Source: Ruminococcaceae bacterium UBA1767
GTDB lineage: Bacteria; Bacillota; Clostridia; Oscillospirales; Acutalibacteraceae
Direction of reading: 5' to 3'
NCBI GenBank assembly: GCA_002315505.1
Contig: DCGX01000062.1
Location: 1-27,962, forward strand
DNA length: 27,962 nucleotides
Below are positions 7,671 to 14,880 of the stretch, piece by piece. The notes under the pieces are model-generated. The model was not told the origin of the DNA and made no database searches. It worked only from the letters and a program-made list of their open reading frames with translations. Positions within the stretch are counted from its first letter, which is position 1; every line of letters begins with the position of its first letter. A program made the translations under genes and the position numbers.

Positions 7671-8342
7671 ATGCTTGTGACCTTGTGCCGTGCAGTAATT
7701 CTGTATGTATTGATTATTTTTTGTATGAGAATTATGGGAAAACGTCAGCTCGGCGAATTGCAGCATACCGAGCTTGTAATAACGATACTTTTGTCCGAGA
7801 TTGCCGCTATTCCGATGCAGGATAACGGACTTCCGCTTGGTAATTCAATTGTTGCGGTGATGCTTCTCGTTGCCTTTGAGATTATTAATTCTTATGTCAG
7901 CCTTAAAAGTACAAAAATGAGGAGCTTGCTTCAAGGTAATTCACTTGTTGTGATTCGTGACGGAAAAATAGACCAGAAGCAGATGAAACGACTTCGCTTT
8001 TCAATGGATGACCTGCTCGACCAGCTTCGGCAGAAGGATGTTTTTGACATTGAGGATGTGCGTTATGCCGTGGTTGAAACTAACGGACAGTTGAGTGTAA
8101 TGCTCAAGCCCGAAAAGCAGAACGTGACCGCAGAAATGATTGATTTTCCGAATGAAACAAAGGGCCTCATGTGTATGGTTATTAATGACGGAAAATTCTT
8201 AATAAGAGCTATGAAGGAAAGTAATATTTCAAAGGAAGAAATAGCAAAAATACTTAATAAAAATAATATTTCACAAAATGATGTGATGTTTATGCTTTGT
8301 GACAAATATAAGAATTATACAATTGTGAAAAGGGAGAGGTAG
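7671..8342 (+). CDS. DUF421 (YetF-type) membrane protein
   Basis: The 223-residue protein has three N-terminal membrane helices (about 3-20, 36-52 and 60-78) followed by a cytoplasmic alpha/beta domain. The family signature IMGKRQLGELQHTELVI appears right after helix 1, and SLVVIRDGKIDQKQMKR opens the C-terminal domain, as in the YetF/YdfS/YrbG proteins of Bacillus. YetF proteins have been tied to lipid turnover and to spore membrane proteins, but no molecular activity is settled. I used ATG 7671, which has GGTGAT 3 bases upstream; a TTG at 7644 in frame has no ribosome site. The gene ends 1 base before the DUF4363 gene, its frequent neighbour in Clostridia. Confidence 0.9.
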   Translation: MLVTLCRAVILYVLIIFCMRIMGKRQLGELQHTELVITILLSEIAAIPMQDNGLPLGNSIVAVMLLVAFEIINSYVSLKSTKMRSLLQGNSLVVIRDGKIDQKQMKRLRFSMDDLLDQLRQKDVFDIEDVRYAVVETNGQLSVMLKPEKQNVTAEMIDFPNETKGLMCMVINDGKFLIRAMKESNISKEEIAKILNKNNISQNDVMFMLCDKYKNYTIVKRER

Positions 8343-8343
8343 A

Positions 8344-8721
8344 ATGAAAAGAATTGTTGCGGCGATACTTTTGATTGCGCTGAGTGTAGGAGGCAGTGTG
8401 CTTGTAGTTTGTTGTATACAGGAAAAAAGTGATAAGATTCTTAAACTTATGGAGCAGGACAGGGAGCTTGTAATAACAAGTCAGACAACTGACAAAAATC
8501 GTGCAAATGAAATCAAAGAGGAGTGGGAGAGTGTTGAGAGCTTTATGTCGGCATTTCTTCCGCACAGTGAAATAGATTCTGTTGAAATCGGAATAAGGTG
8601 CCTTGAAAATTACGATGAGCAGGGGCTTTGCGACGAGTATCTCGAAACGCTGAATGATTGCATTAACACCCTTAATCACGTTAAGGAAAGTGAGAAAATT
8701 TTACTTAAAAATATTTTTTAA
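8344..8721 (+). CDS. DUF4363 family membrane-anchored protein
   Basis: The 125-residue protein has one N-terminal hydrophobic helix (about 4-25) and an acidic, helical outer or cytoplasmic part with regularly spaced charged residues (EEWESVESFMSAFLPHSEID). This fits DUF4363, small proteins found next to DUF421 proteins in Clostridia. A GGGAGAGG site precedes ATG 8344. The cysteines at 23-24 in VVCCIQ might suggest lipidation, but no clear lipobox LxxC is present. The function is unknown; partnership with the DUF421 protein is inferred only from the 1-base gap. Confidence 0.78.
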   Translation: MKRIVAAILLIALSVGGSVLVVCCIQEKSDKILKLMEQDRELVITSQTTDKNRANEIKEEWESVESFMSAFLPHSEIDSVEIGIRCLENYDEQGLCDEYLETLNDCINTLNHVKESEKILLKNIF

Positions 8722-8728
8722 AAAGATA

Positions 8729-8757
8729 TTGACAAAAAATTAACAGTGTGCTACAAT
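8729..8757 (+). promoter_or_regulatory. Near-consensus sigma-A promoter of the nfeD-slipin operon
   Basis: TTGACA at 8729-8734, exactly 17 bases, then TACAAT at 8752-8757. The start of transcription is expected near 8764, leaving a leader of about 14 bases before ATG 8778. The box lies inside an apparent N-terminal extension from GTG 8748, which argues against that earlier start. Confidence 0.85.
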
Positions 8758-8777
8758 CCGAAAAAAGAGGTGATAGT

Positions 8778-9200
8778 ATGCTGTGGGTATGGATTGCGTT
8801 GACTGTTGTTCTTGTAATAATTGAGGCGGTAACTGTTCAGCTTGTAACCATATGGTTTGCGCTCGGAGCGGTGGGCGGACTAATTGCCTGTGCTTTCGGG
8901 TCGCCGATATGGGTGCAGATATTGATTTTTGCGGTTATTTCAACAATTGTTCTTGCAGCAACACGACCTTTTGTAAAAAGATTTACAAGGGCAGAGAAAT
9001 CTCCGACAAATGCTGACAGACATATTGGTCAAATCGCAATAGTGACCGAGGACATTGATAATGAACTCGGTAAAGGTGCGGCAAGGGTCGGCGGTCTTGA
9101 ATGGACGGCAAGGACTGTTGATGGACAGAAAATAGAAAAGGATGAAAAGGTAAAAATCGAGGCTATTGAGGGCGCAAAGCTCCTCGTCAAGAAAGGATAA
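8778..9200 (+). CDS. NfeD-like membrane protein (short form)
   Basis: The 140-residue protein has two to three hydrophobic helices in its first 65 residues (MLWVWIALTVVLVIIEAV, WFALGAVGGLIACAF, WVQILIFAVISTIVL). A small beta-rich OB-fold-type domain (about 78-140) follows, with the IGQIAIVTEDIDNELGKG and AKLLVKKG strands. This is the short NfeD form without the N-terminal ClpP-like protease domain. NfeD proteins are partners of slipin/flotillin proteins in membrane microdomains, and such a gene follows 9 bases downstream. ATG 8778 has AGAGGTGAT upstream. Function beyond membrane organisation is not known. Confidence 0.9.
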   Translation: MLWVWIALTVVLVIIEAVTVQLVTIWFALGAVGGLIACAFGSPIWVQILIFAVISTIVLAATRPFVKRFTRAEKSPTNADRHIGQIAIVTEDIDNELGKGAARVGGLEWTARTVDGQKIEKDEKVKIEAIEGAKLLVKKG

Positions 9201-9209
9201 GGTGTTATT

Positions 9210-10142
9210 ATGGGACCTGTAGGTGTAACTGTACTTGTTATTTTATTATTAATTGTTTTGTTTTTGATTGTTGCCAACATCAAAATTGTTCCGCAGTCGA
9301 GAGCCTATGTTGTTGAGCGACTCGGTGCGTACAAGGAAACATGGGACACGGGACTTCACGTTAAATTACCGTTTTTTGAGAGAATTTCAAAGAATGTATC
9401 GTTAAAGGAGCAGGTTGTAGATTTCCCGCCACAGCCTGTTATCACAAAGGATAATGTTACAATGCAGATTGATACGGTTGTTTTCTACCAGATTACAGAC
9501 CCGAAGCTCTACGCTTACGGCGTTGAAAGACCGATTTCGGCTATCGAAAATCTTTCTGCAACAACACTTCGTAATATTATCGGTGAGCTTGAGCTTGACC
9601 ACACACTTACGTCAAGAGATACAATCAATTCAAAGATTCGCGGTATTCTTGATGAGGCGACCGACCCGTGGGGAATTAAAATCAATCGAGTTGAATTGAA
9701 AAATATTCTTCCTCCTCCCGAAATTCAGGATGCGATGGAAAAGCAGATGAAGGCAGAACGTCAGCGCCGTGAAGCAATTCTTCGTGCTGAGGGTGAAAAG
9801 GCAAGTAAGGTTCTCGTTGCAGAAGGTCAGAAGGAATCACAGATTCTCGCCGCAGAAGGTGAAAAGCAGGCCGCAATTCTCCACGCAGAGGCTATCAGAG
9901 AGTCGAAAATACGTGAGGCTGAGGGTGAAGCTGAAGCAATTCTCAAAATCCAGGAGGCCGAAGCAAAGGCAATCGAGCTTATCAATGCGGCTAAGCCGGG
10001 CGACGGATATCTTACTATACAGAGCCTTGAGGCATTTAAAAAGGCCGCTGACGGTCAGGCAACAAAGATTATTATTCCTTCGGAAATACAGGGTGTTGCA
10101 GGACTTGCAAGCGGAATTATTGAGGCTGTGAAAAAAGACTGA
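9210..10142 (+). CDS. SPFH/Band 7 (slipin-type) membrane scaffold protein
   Basis: The 310-residue protein has an N-terminal membrane anchor (about 5-25) and a Band 7/SPFH domain (about 27-185). It starts IVPQSRAYVVERLGAYKETW and includes SLKEQVVDFPPQPVITKDNV and DDPWG-like text in the form TDPWGIKI. A long alanine/glutamate coiled coil follows (about 190-260) with repeated AEGEK/AEGQK units, then a conserved tail with GDGYLTIQSLEAFKKAADGQ. It is very close in layout to paraslipins such as QmcA. These proteins oligomerise on membranes and protect or organise partners, often with an NfeD. It is co-transcribed with nfeD (9-base gap) and overlaps the nucleoside hydrolase gene by 1 base. Confidence 0.94.
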   Translation: MGPVGVTVLVILLLIVLFLIVANIKIVPQSRAYVVERLGAYKETWDTGLHVKLPFFERISKNVSLKEQVVDFPPQPVITKDNVTMQIDTVVFYQITDPKLYAYGVERPISAIENLSATTLRNIIGELELDHTLTSRDTINSKIRGILDEATDPWGIKINRVELKNILPPPEIQDAMEKQMKAERQRREAILRAEGEKASKVLVAEGQKESQILAAEGEKQAAILHAEAIRESKIREAEGEAEAILKIQEAEAKAIELINAAKPGDGYLTIQSLEAFKKAADGQATKIIIPSEIQGVAGLASGIIEAVKKD

Positions 10143-11011
10143 TGAAAAGAATAATACTTGAAACCGACTGGTGGACGGATTGCGACGATGCGGCGGCACT
10201 TAAGCTACTCATAGAAAAGCACAAGAAAAAGGAAATAGAATTGCTCGGTGTCAGCATTAATACTTTCACAGAGTATTCTGTCCGTTCTGTAGATGCTGTT
10301 CTTATTGCGGACGGAATTCAAAATATGCCAATCGGTATAAATGAAAAGGTTGTCCATAAGGGTGAACCGAAATATCAGAAGCCAAGCTCACGTTATTCGG
10401 ACAGAACCGAGTATGAAAATCCTGTAAAAATGTATCGACGCTTGCTTAGTGAAAGTGATGAACCTGTTGAAATTATTTCAATCGGATTTCTTAATAATCT
10501 TAAGTGGTTGCTTGAGAGCAAGGCGGACGAGCTTTCACCGCTTGACGGAACTCAGCTTGTAAAATCTAAGGTAAAAAAGCTGTGGATAATGGGCGGAAAA
10601 TGGGACGAAGACGGCAAGAAGGAATACAATTTGAGTGCAAGTGAGCTTGCTGTAGAATCGGCAATATTTGTTTGTGAAAGCTGGCCGACACCGATTGTTT
10701 TTTCGGGCTTTGAAAACGGAATCAACACGATAAGCGGAAAGAATTTTCCGAAGTATTCTATTATTTACGAAATTTTCAGTGTTAACGGACATCCCGAAGG
10801 ACGTTGCTCGTGGGACCCGATGGTGTCATTGCTTGCTGTAACTGATGATTTTGAAAAAGCAGGGTACACACCTGTTTACGGAAAAGCAACAATAGATAAA
10901 GACGGAGGAAGCCATTTTACCGAAGATAGTGACGGACGGCATTGCTATGTAAAAATGAACTATCCGCCCGAGTATTACGGTGAACTGATTGACAACATAA
11001 TATGTAAATAA
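10142..11011 (+). CDS. Nucleoside hydrolase (IUNH) family protein
   Basis: The 289-residue protein has the metal-binding start of inosine/uridine-preferring nucleoside hydrolases: ILETDWWTDCDDAAAL with acidic residues D9, D13, D15 and D16. This follows the DxxxDxDDA form found in many bacterial relatives rather than the protozoal DTDPGxDDA. Other expected parts are VEIISIGFLNNL, LWIMGGKW, NLSASELAVESAIF with the second-shell asparagine, and CSWDPMVSLLAV, where the late active-site histidine-aspartate pair of the classic enzymes (HDP) reads WDP. It should cleave an N-glycosidic bond, but the substrate is not clear. It has no signal peptide. ATG 10142 overlaps the slipin stop as TGATG, so it belongs to that operon. 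It ends just before a hairpin. Confidence 0.82.
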   Translation: MKRIILETDWWTDCDDAAALKLLIEKHKKKEIELLGVSINTFTEYSVRSVDAVLIADGIQNMPIGINEKVVHKGEPKYQKPSSRYSDRTEYENPVKMYRRLLSESDEPVEIISIGFLNNLKWLLESKADELSPLDGTQLVKSKVKKLWIMGGKWDEDGKKEYNLSASELAVESAIFVCESWPTPIVFSGFENGINTISGKNFPKYSIIYEIFSVNGHPEGRCSWDPMVSLLAVTDDFEKAGYTPVYGKATIDKDGGSHFTEDSDGRHCYVKMNYPPEYYGELIDNIICK

Positions 11012-11048
11012 AAATGACCTTGTTCAATTTTAAAGAACAAGGTCATTT
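11012..11048. terminator. Hairpin terminator between converging genes
   Basis: A perfect 14-base stem (AAATGACCTTGTTC at 11012-11025 with GAACAAGGTCATTT at 11035-11048) encloses a 9-base loop. On the minus strand it is followed by TTTATTTACAT, giving a fair U-run for the metallophosphoesterase gene. On the plus strand only TTT follows, so it is weaker for the nucleoside hydrolase operon. Confidence 0.78.
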
Positions 11049-11059
11049 GAATTCAGTGT

Positions 11060-12175
11060 TTATTTTGCGTTTGCGTAGTGATGCGAGAAGCTTGCTTCTC
11101 CGTCAGAATTGATTGAGAGAATCGAACCGCCGATTTTGTCCTCATCCCAGTATGAGCCGTAGCCACCCTTGAGAGAATATGCAAGGTTAATTCCCTTGTA
11201 ATTGAGGGCAAGGTCATTTGTGTGGTCGTGACCGGCAATCATTGTCTTTGTTGAGCCGAGCTCGAGGCATACATCAAAGAAGCCGTTGTTGCCCTCAGGT
11301 GAGCAGATGCCCTCACGAAGTGAACCGAAAACATCCATGCTTTCAACTGTCGGGAAGAACTCTGTTGAACCGCTCTCGGTGGTAGTTGTGTAACACATAA
11401 GATCTCTTGCGGTTCTGTACTCGTAAACAGGAATGTGGAAGAATACCGTACTTTCAACGGTGCGACCAGCAACACTCTTTATACCGTTAACAGCCCACTT
11501 GTACCATTCAATCTGATTTGCCCAGAGGTGGTCATAACCGATTAAATCAGAACCGTCAGCACCTTTACCGTAATTTATTTTACCTGCGTCAGTATCACCG
11601 GCGCCTGAATGAGTATCAACCATAAACAATGAGTGAATGATTTTTCCGTTTTCTGTAATGTTTATAATGTAGTTACCGTAACCCATATCCTTAGGACCGA
11701 ATTTAAAAAGACAGTATTCAGCATTGGTAAGCTGCTTCGAGTCCCAGCCCTCATGGTGATAATTTCCGTTGTCACCATCGTGATTACCCATAACGGGAGC
11801 CCATGGAATCTCAAATGAATCGAAAAGCTCGATAAGCTCAAGATATCCGACCTTGCTTGATGAGTTGTCACCTGTAAGAGTAATAAGGTCAGGCTTAACC
11901 TCAGCAACAGTCTTTTTAATCATTTCGTATGTCATTTCACCATATTCGCTGTAAACATTTTGCGGATTGAGCTGAATGTCAGAGAAGTTAAGAACAACAA
12001 AATCTTTGTTCGGGTCTTTCTCAAGCTCAACAGCATAATCCTCTGCGAATGTGTCAGTTGCCGACCAATCCTCAAAGAATTTGTCAATTCCGCCATTGAA
12101 TGCAAATTGACAATAAGGTGTGAGAATCTGCGTTAATGAGAGTAAAAACGCAAAAACAAGTTTTACAATAGCCAT
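11060..12175 (-). CDS. Exported or membrane-anchored calcineurin-like metallophosphoesterase
   Basis: The 371-residue protein starts with a hydrophobic segment (about 2-22) that can act as signal peptide or anchor. All metal motifs of calcineurin-like phosphoesterases then appear in order: NFSDIQLN (D66), TGDN (101-104), MGNHDGDN (GNHD 130-133), FFHIP (H247) and AGHDHTND (GHDH 315-318). It should hydrolyse phosphate mono- or diesters outside the cell or at the membrane; the substrate is unknown. I chose ATG 12175, which has GGAGGT 6 bases upstream. The in-frame ATG at 12199 would lie at or before the expected transcript start. It is a single-gene unit, divergent from the GH92 gene. Confidence 0.92.
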   Translation of the reverse strand: MAIVKLVFAFLLSLTQILTPYCQFAFNGGIDKFFEDWSATDTFAEDYAVELEKDPNKDFVVLNFSDIQLNPQNVYSEYGEMTYEMIKKTVAEVKPDLITLTGDNSSSKVGYLELIELFDSFEIPWAPVMGNHDGDNGNYHHEGWDSKQLTNAEYCLFKFGPKDMGYGNYIINITENGKIIHSLFMVDTHSGAGDTDAGKINYGKGADGSDLIGYDHLWANQIEWYKWAVNGIKSVAGRTVESTVFFHIPVYEYRTARDLMCYTTTTESGSTEFFPTVESMDVFGSLREGICSPEGNNGFFDVCLELGSTKTMIAGHDHTNDLALNYKGINLAYSLKGGYGSYWDEDKIGGSILSINSDGEASFSHHYANAK

Positions 12176-12202
12176 AATATTACCTCCATATAATTTCATC
12201 TT

Positions 12203-12231
12203 ATTATACCAAATTACATAAAAATAGTAAA
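12203..12231 (-). promoter_or_regulatory. Promoter of the metallophosphoesterase gene
   Basis: Minus-strand TTTACT (12231-12226), 17-base spacer, TATAAT (12208-12203) with a TTTGG lead-in. It sits back to back with the GH92 promoter at 12264-12292, only 32 bases apart, so one regulator could affect both. Confidence 0.75.
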
Positions 12232-12263
12232 CTGTAAAATCTTACTAAATTGTTCTGTAATTA

Positions 12264-12292
12264 TTGACGAATAAGTACAATAAATATATAAT
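12264..12292 (+). promoter_or_regulatory. Promoter of the GH92 gene
   Basis: TTGACG at 12264-12269, 17-base spacer, TATAAT at 12287-12292, then a short leader to AGGTGAT (12311-12317) and ATG 12322. No obvious catabolite-repression (cre) palindrome was seen between the divergent promoters. Confidence 0.82.
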
Positions 12293-12321
12293 TAAAGCAA
12301 TAATTTTTGCAGGTGATATAT

Positions 12322-14352
12322 ATGGGTAATTCAAAATATGTTGATGTGTTTTTCGGAAATGGTGAAATTAATCTGCCAAAGCCGCAGGGCATTGCGAATA
12401 AATGGTGCTTTCTGAAGGCTTGCTGTGGAAATACAACTCCGGCGGCTTGTCTGCCGTTTGGTGCAATGAGTGTTGCTCCGTATTCGGGCGGATATCCCAC
12501 AGGCTATGGTAATCACCTGCCTAATACCTATTCGACTCCTGTAAAATTTGAAAACGGAGAGAAAATTTACGGCTTTGCACATATTCAGCAGACGGGTGTC
12601 GGCACAATCGGATTTTACTACAATTACTGTCTTGTAGCACCGGTGTATGACAGCAGTGAAGAGATTCGACTTCCGTCAGATGAAAAAGCCGGACCCGGAT
12701 ATTATTCCTGCAGGCTCGATGATATTTTCTGTGAGTTAACTGCAAATCGTAAGGTTGCACTGCACAGATATATCTTTGATAAGGATAACGGCAGGGTTGA
12801 AATTGATTTTTCAAATAACGGTCTTCATTATGACGAAGAGCATCGTGGTACTGTTGAAGAGCTGAAGGTTGAAAAAACAGGAAATATTATTCTTGCATCG
12901 GCAAATATTGAGGGCATTGCAGTTTATTTTGCTGTTGAGGGAGATGGAGAATTTTCTGTTGACGGAGGAAAGGCAATCTGCGCAGGCTTCGGCAAAGAAT
13001 GTAAGCTCAAGGTTGCGATTTCACTTGTAAGCTGTGAAAGGGCACTTGCAGACATCGAAAATACAGCCGATTTTGATATTGAGAAGAAAAATGCAGAAGC
13101 TAAATGGGATGAAATGCTTGATGCAATCTCAATTGAAACAAAGGACGAGAAGCTAAGAGAGCTTTTCTATTCCTGCTTTTACCACTCAATCACAAAGCCG
13201 TCAAATTGGACGGGTGAGAGCTTTATTTATGACAAGGATAAGCCGTTTTATGCCGATTTTGCGACACTTTGGGATATGTACAAAACTCAGCTTCCGCTTG
13301 TTTTTATACTTTACAAGGACGAGTCGGAGGAAATCTGTGAAACAATTCTTTCTGTCGGCGAGAAGCTCGGACATATTCCGAACAGTCTTGGACTTTGTGA
13401 CAGATTTGTTGAGCACGATACACAGGCAAGAACACTTGGTTGTTATGTTTTACTTACAGCATATCGCTATGGTGTGAAAATTGATGCTCGCAGAATGCTT
13501 AAAATGATTGACACCGACATCTTTGCACCGAATAAAACAGATTTTACTATTGACGGGCGATGCAAGTCGCACACCTTTATGCTTGATATGGCTGACTGTT
13601 GTGCATTGGCTTCACAGGTTGCAAAGGAAATCGGTGAAGACGAAATATATAACCGACTTTATCCACTGTCACAAAGGTGGAAAAATTGCTTTTCAACCGA
13701 AACAGGTCTGCTTAAAACAGACAGCGAATATTATGAGGGTACACTATATAATTATTCCTTCCGTCAGATGGTCGATATGGATGAAAGAATTAATATTGCA
13801 GGCGGTCGGGAAAAATTCATTAAGCTCCTTGACGATTTCTTCGGCTACGGAAAGCCCGACACGGTTCAGCCGTCAATTCCGCTTGATTATGAGCCTATCC
13901 GAATCGGCTTTACTCTCGGAAGGTTTGAGGGCTTTAACAACGAATCCGATACCGAAGCTCCGTACACCTATGTTCTTGCAGGCCGTCATGACAGAACTTG
14001 CGAGGTGATTCGTGCAGGAATGAAATATATGTTCACAAACGGCAGGGGAGGACTACCGGGAAATAACGACACAGGTGCATTGTCTTCTTATTATCTGCTG
14101 TCTGCACTCGGATTATTTCCTGTTGCAGGACAGAATCTCTTTATTATCGGCTCTCCGATTGTGGATAAGGCAGAAATAAAGCTATTTAATTCAAACAAAA
14201 TCACCATTATTGTAAATAATAATTCGGATAGCAATATTTACGTGAAATCAGTTACTTTTAACGGAAAAGAGCTTGATTCTTATACAATTTCTGCATCTGA
14301 GCTTCTCAGCGGCGGTGAGCTTGTATTTAATATGAGCAATGAAAATTCATAA
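12322..14352 (+). CDS. GH92 family alpha-mannosidase-like glycoside hydrolase, cytoplasmic
   Basis: GH92 enzymes are calcium-dependent inverting exo-alpha-mannosidases. The 676-residue protein shows the N-terminal beta-domain signature NTTPAACLPFGAMSVAP (37-53), helical linkers, and the catalytic domain with FADFATLWDMYKTQLPL. It also has GFNNESDTEAPYTYVLAG (537-554), where E541 fits the catalytic acid of the family's NEP motif, and RGGLPGNNDTGALSSYYLLS (575-594), the most conserved GH92 block. There the usual GNDD reads GNND (580-583). GSP at 610-612 closes the family pattern. Most studied homologues are secreted, but no signal peptide is seen here. ATG 12322 has AGGTGAT upstream; a TTG at 12307 has none. 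Mannoside specificity is inferred from the family only. Confidence 0.9.
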   Translation: MGNSKYVDVFFGNGEINLPKPQGIANKWCFLKACCGNTTPAACLPFGAMSVAPYSGGYPTGYGNHLPNTYSTPVKFENGEKIYGFAHIQQTGVGTIGFYYNYCLVAPVYDSSEEIRLPSDEKAGPGYYSCRLDDIFCELTANRKVALHRYIFDKDNGRVEIDFSNNGLHYDEEHRGTVEELKVEKTGNIILASANIEGIAVYFAVEGDGEFSVDGGKAICAGFGKECKLKVAISLVSCERALADIENTADFDIEKKNAEAKWDEMLDAISIETKDEKLRELFYSCFYHSITKPSNWTGESFIYDKDKPFYADFATLWDMYKTQLPLVFILYKDESEEICETILSVGEKLGHIPNSLGLCDRFVEHDTQARTLGCYVLLTAYRYGVKIDARRMLKMIDTDIFAPNKTDFTIDGRCKSHTFMLDMADCCALASQVAKEIGEDEIYNRLYPLSQRWKNCFSTETGLLKTDSEYYEGTLYNYSFRQMVDMDERINIAGGREKFIKLLDDFFGYGKPDTVQPSIPLDYEPIRIGFTLGRFEGFNNESDTEAPYTYVLAGRHDRTCEVIRAGMKYMFTNGRGGLPGNNDTGALSSYYLLSALGLFPVAGQNLFIIGSPIVDKAEIKLFNSNKITIIVNNNSDSNIYVKSVTFNGKELDSYTISASELLSGGELVFNMSNENS

Positions 14353-14382
14353 AACCGTAACACATTGCGCAGTAAAATCGTA

Positions 14383-14388
14383 TATAAT
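14383..14388 (+). promoter_or_regulatory. Possible -10 box (TATAAT) before the zinc-ribbon gene
   Basis: A TATAAT lies in the 66-base gap after the GH92 gene, about 30 bases before ATG 14419. No good -35 box is found at 16-18 bases; TTGCGC at 14365 is only 12 bases away. It may give the four-gene set its own transcript, or the set may be read through from GH92. Confidence 0.35.
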
Positions 14389-14418
14389 AGTGATACTAAA
14401 ATATTAAAAGGTAGCATT

Positions 14419-14871
14419 ATGAGAAACATTATTGAAAAATTCAGAACATTTATGTATGGCAGATATGGCTATGATAAGTTGAATTTTGCGTTGGTAATAG
14501 CATATCTTCTTATTAACGGAATAGGAACAATGCTGTTCAGGTATACAAGAATACGACTAATTGTGTTAGCAGTTGCCCTTGTCTTTCTCGGATTCGCTTT
14601 GTTCAGATTTTTGTCAAAGGATACCTTCAAACGCCAACAGGAAGAAATGAAATTCGAAAGAATTCTGTACTCATTGAGATTGAATGAGAGAATTGATTCG
14701 ATTAAAAAGCGTAGCAAAAGACGAAAGCTGAAAATTCAGTACCGTAAAACACACAGATTTCGCACCTGCCCGAATTGCGGGGAAAATTTAAGACTTTCAA
14801 AAAAACGGGGAAAGCGAAATATAACCTGTCCGAAATGCGGACATCACTTCACTACAAGAATAATATTTTGA
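14419..14871 (+). CDS. Zinc-ribbon membrane protein of unknown function
   Basis: The 150-residue protein has two membrane helices (about 22-38 and 44-64). A very basic helical stretch follows (about 70-118, many K and R, including SIKKRSKRRKLKIQYRK), then a C-terminal zinc ribbon with RTCPNCGENLRL and ITCPKCGHHF knuckles. The four cysteines make a plausible zinc site, and the basic region could bind nucleic acid or acidic phospholipid. I used ATG 14419, which has AAAAGG 8 bases upstream. The next gene begins 9 bases after the stop, so it is probably the first gene of a four-gene set. No specific function can be given. Confidence 0.8.
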   Translation: MRNIIEKFRTFMYGRYGYDKLNFALVIAYLLINGIGTMLFRYTRIRLIVLAVALVFLGFALFRFLSKDTFKRQQEEMKFERILYSLRLNERIDSIKKRSKRRKLKIQYRKTHRFRTCPNCGENLRLSKKRGKRNITCPKCGHHFTTRIIF

Positions 14872-14880
14872 GGTAAATTT

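Noticed and set aside
8748..8777. Ten-residue N-terminal extension of NfeD from GTG 8748
   Set aside because: The promoter -10 box TACAAT (8752-8757) lies inside it, and ATG 8778 has a good AGAGGTGAT site.
9775..9960. Tandem repeat or CRISPR-like array in the slipin gene
   Set aside because: The regular pattern is due to codons of the A-E-G-E/Q coiled-coil repeats; there are no constant repeats with unique spacers.
9769..10131. Arg/Lys/Gln-rich frame inside the slipin gene, and its opposite-strand partner
   Set aside because: It is the alternate-frame reading of the repeated AEGEK coiled-coil codons.
12521..12814. Antisense open frames over the GH92 gene (also 12331-12582 and 13508-14008 in another plus frame)
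   Set aside because: They are low-complexity shadows of a strongly conserved gene and resemble no family.
14365..14388. TTGCGC and TATAAT as a full promoter
   Set aside because: The spacer is 12 bases, too short for sigma-A; only the -10 box was kept at low confidence.
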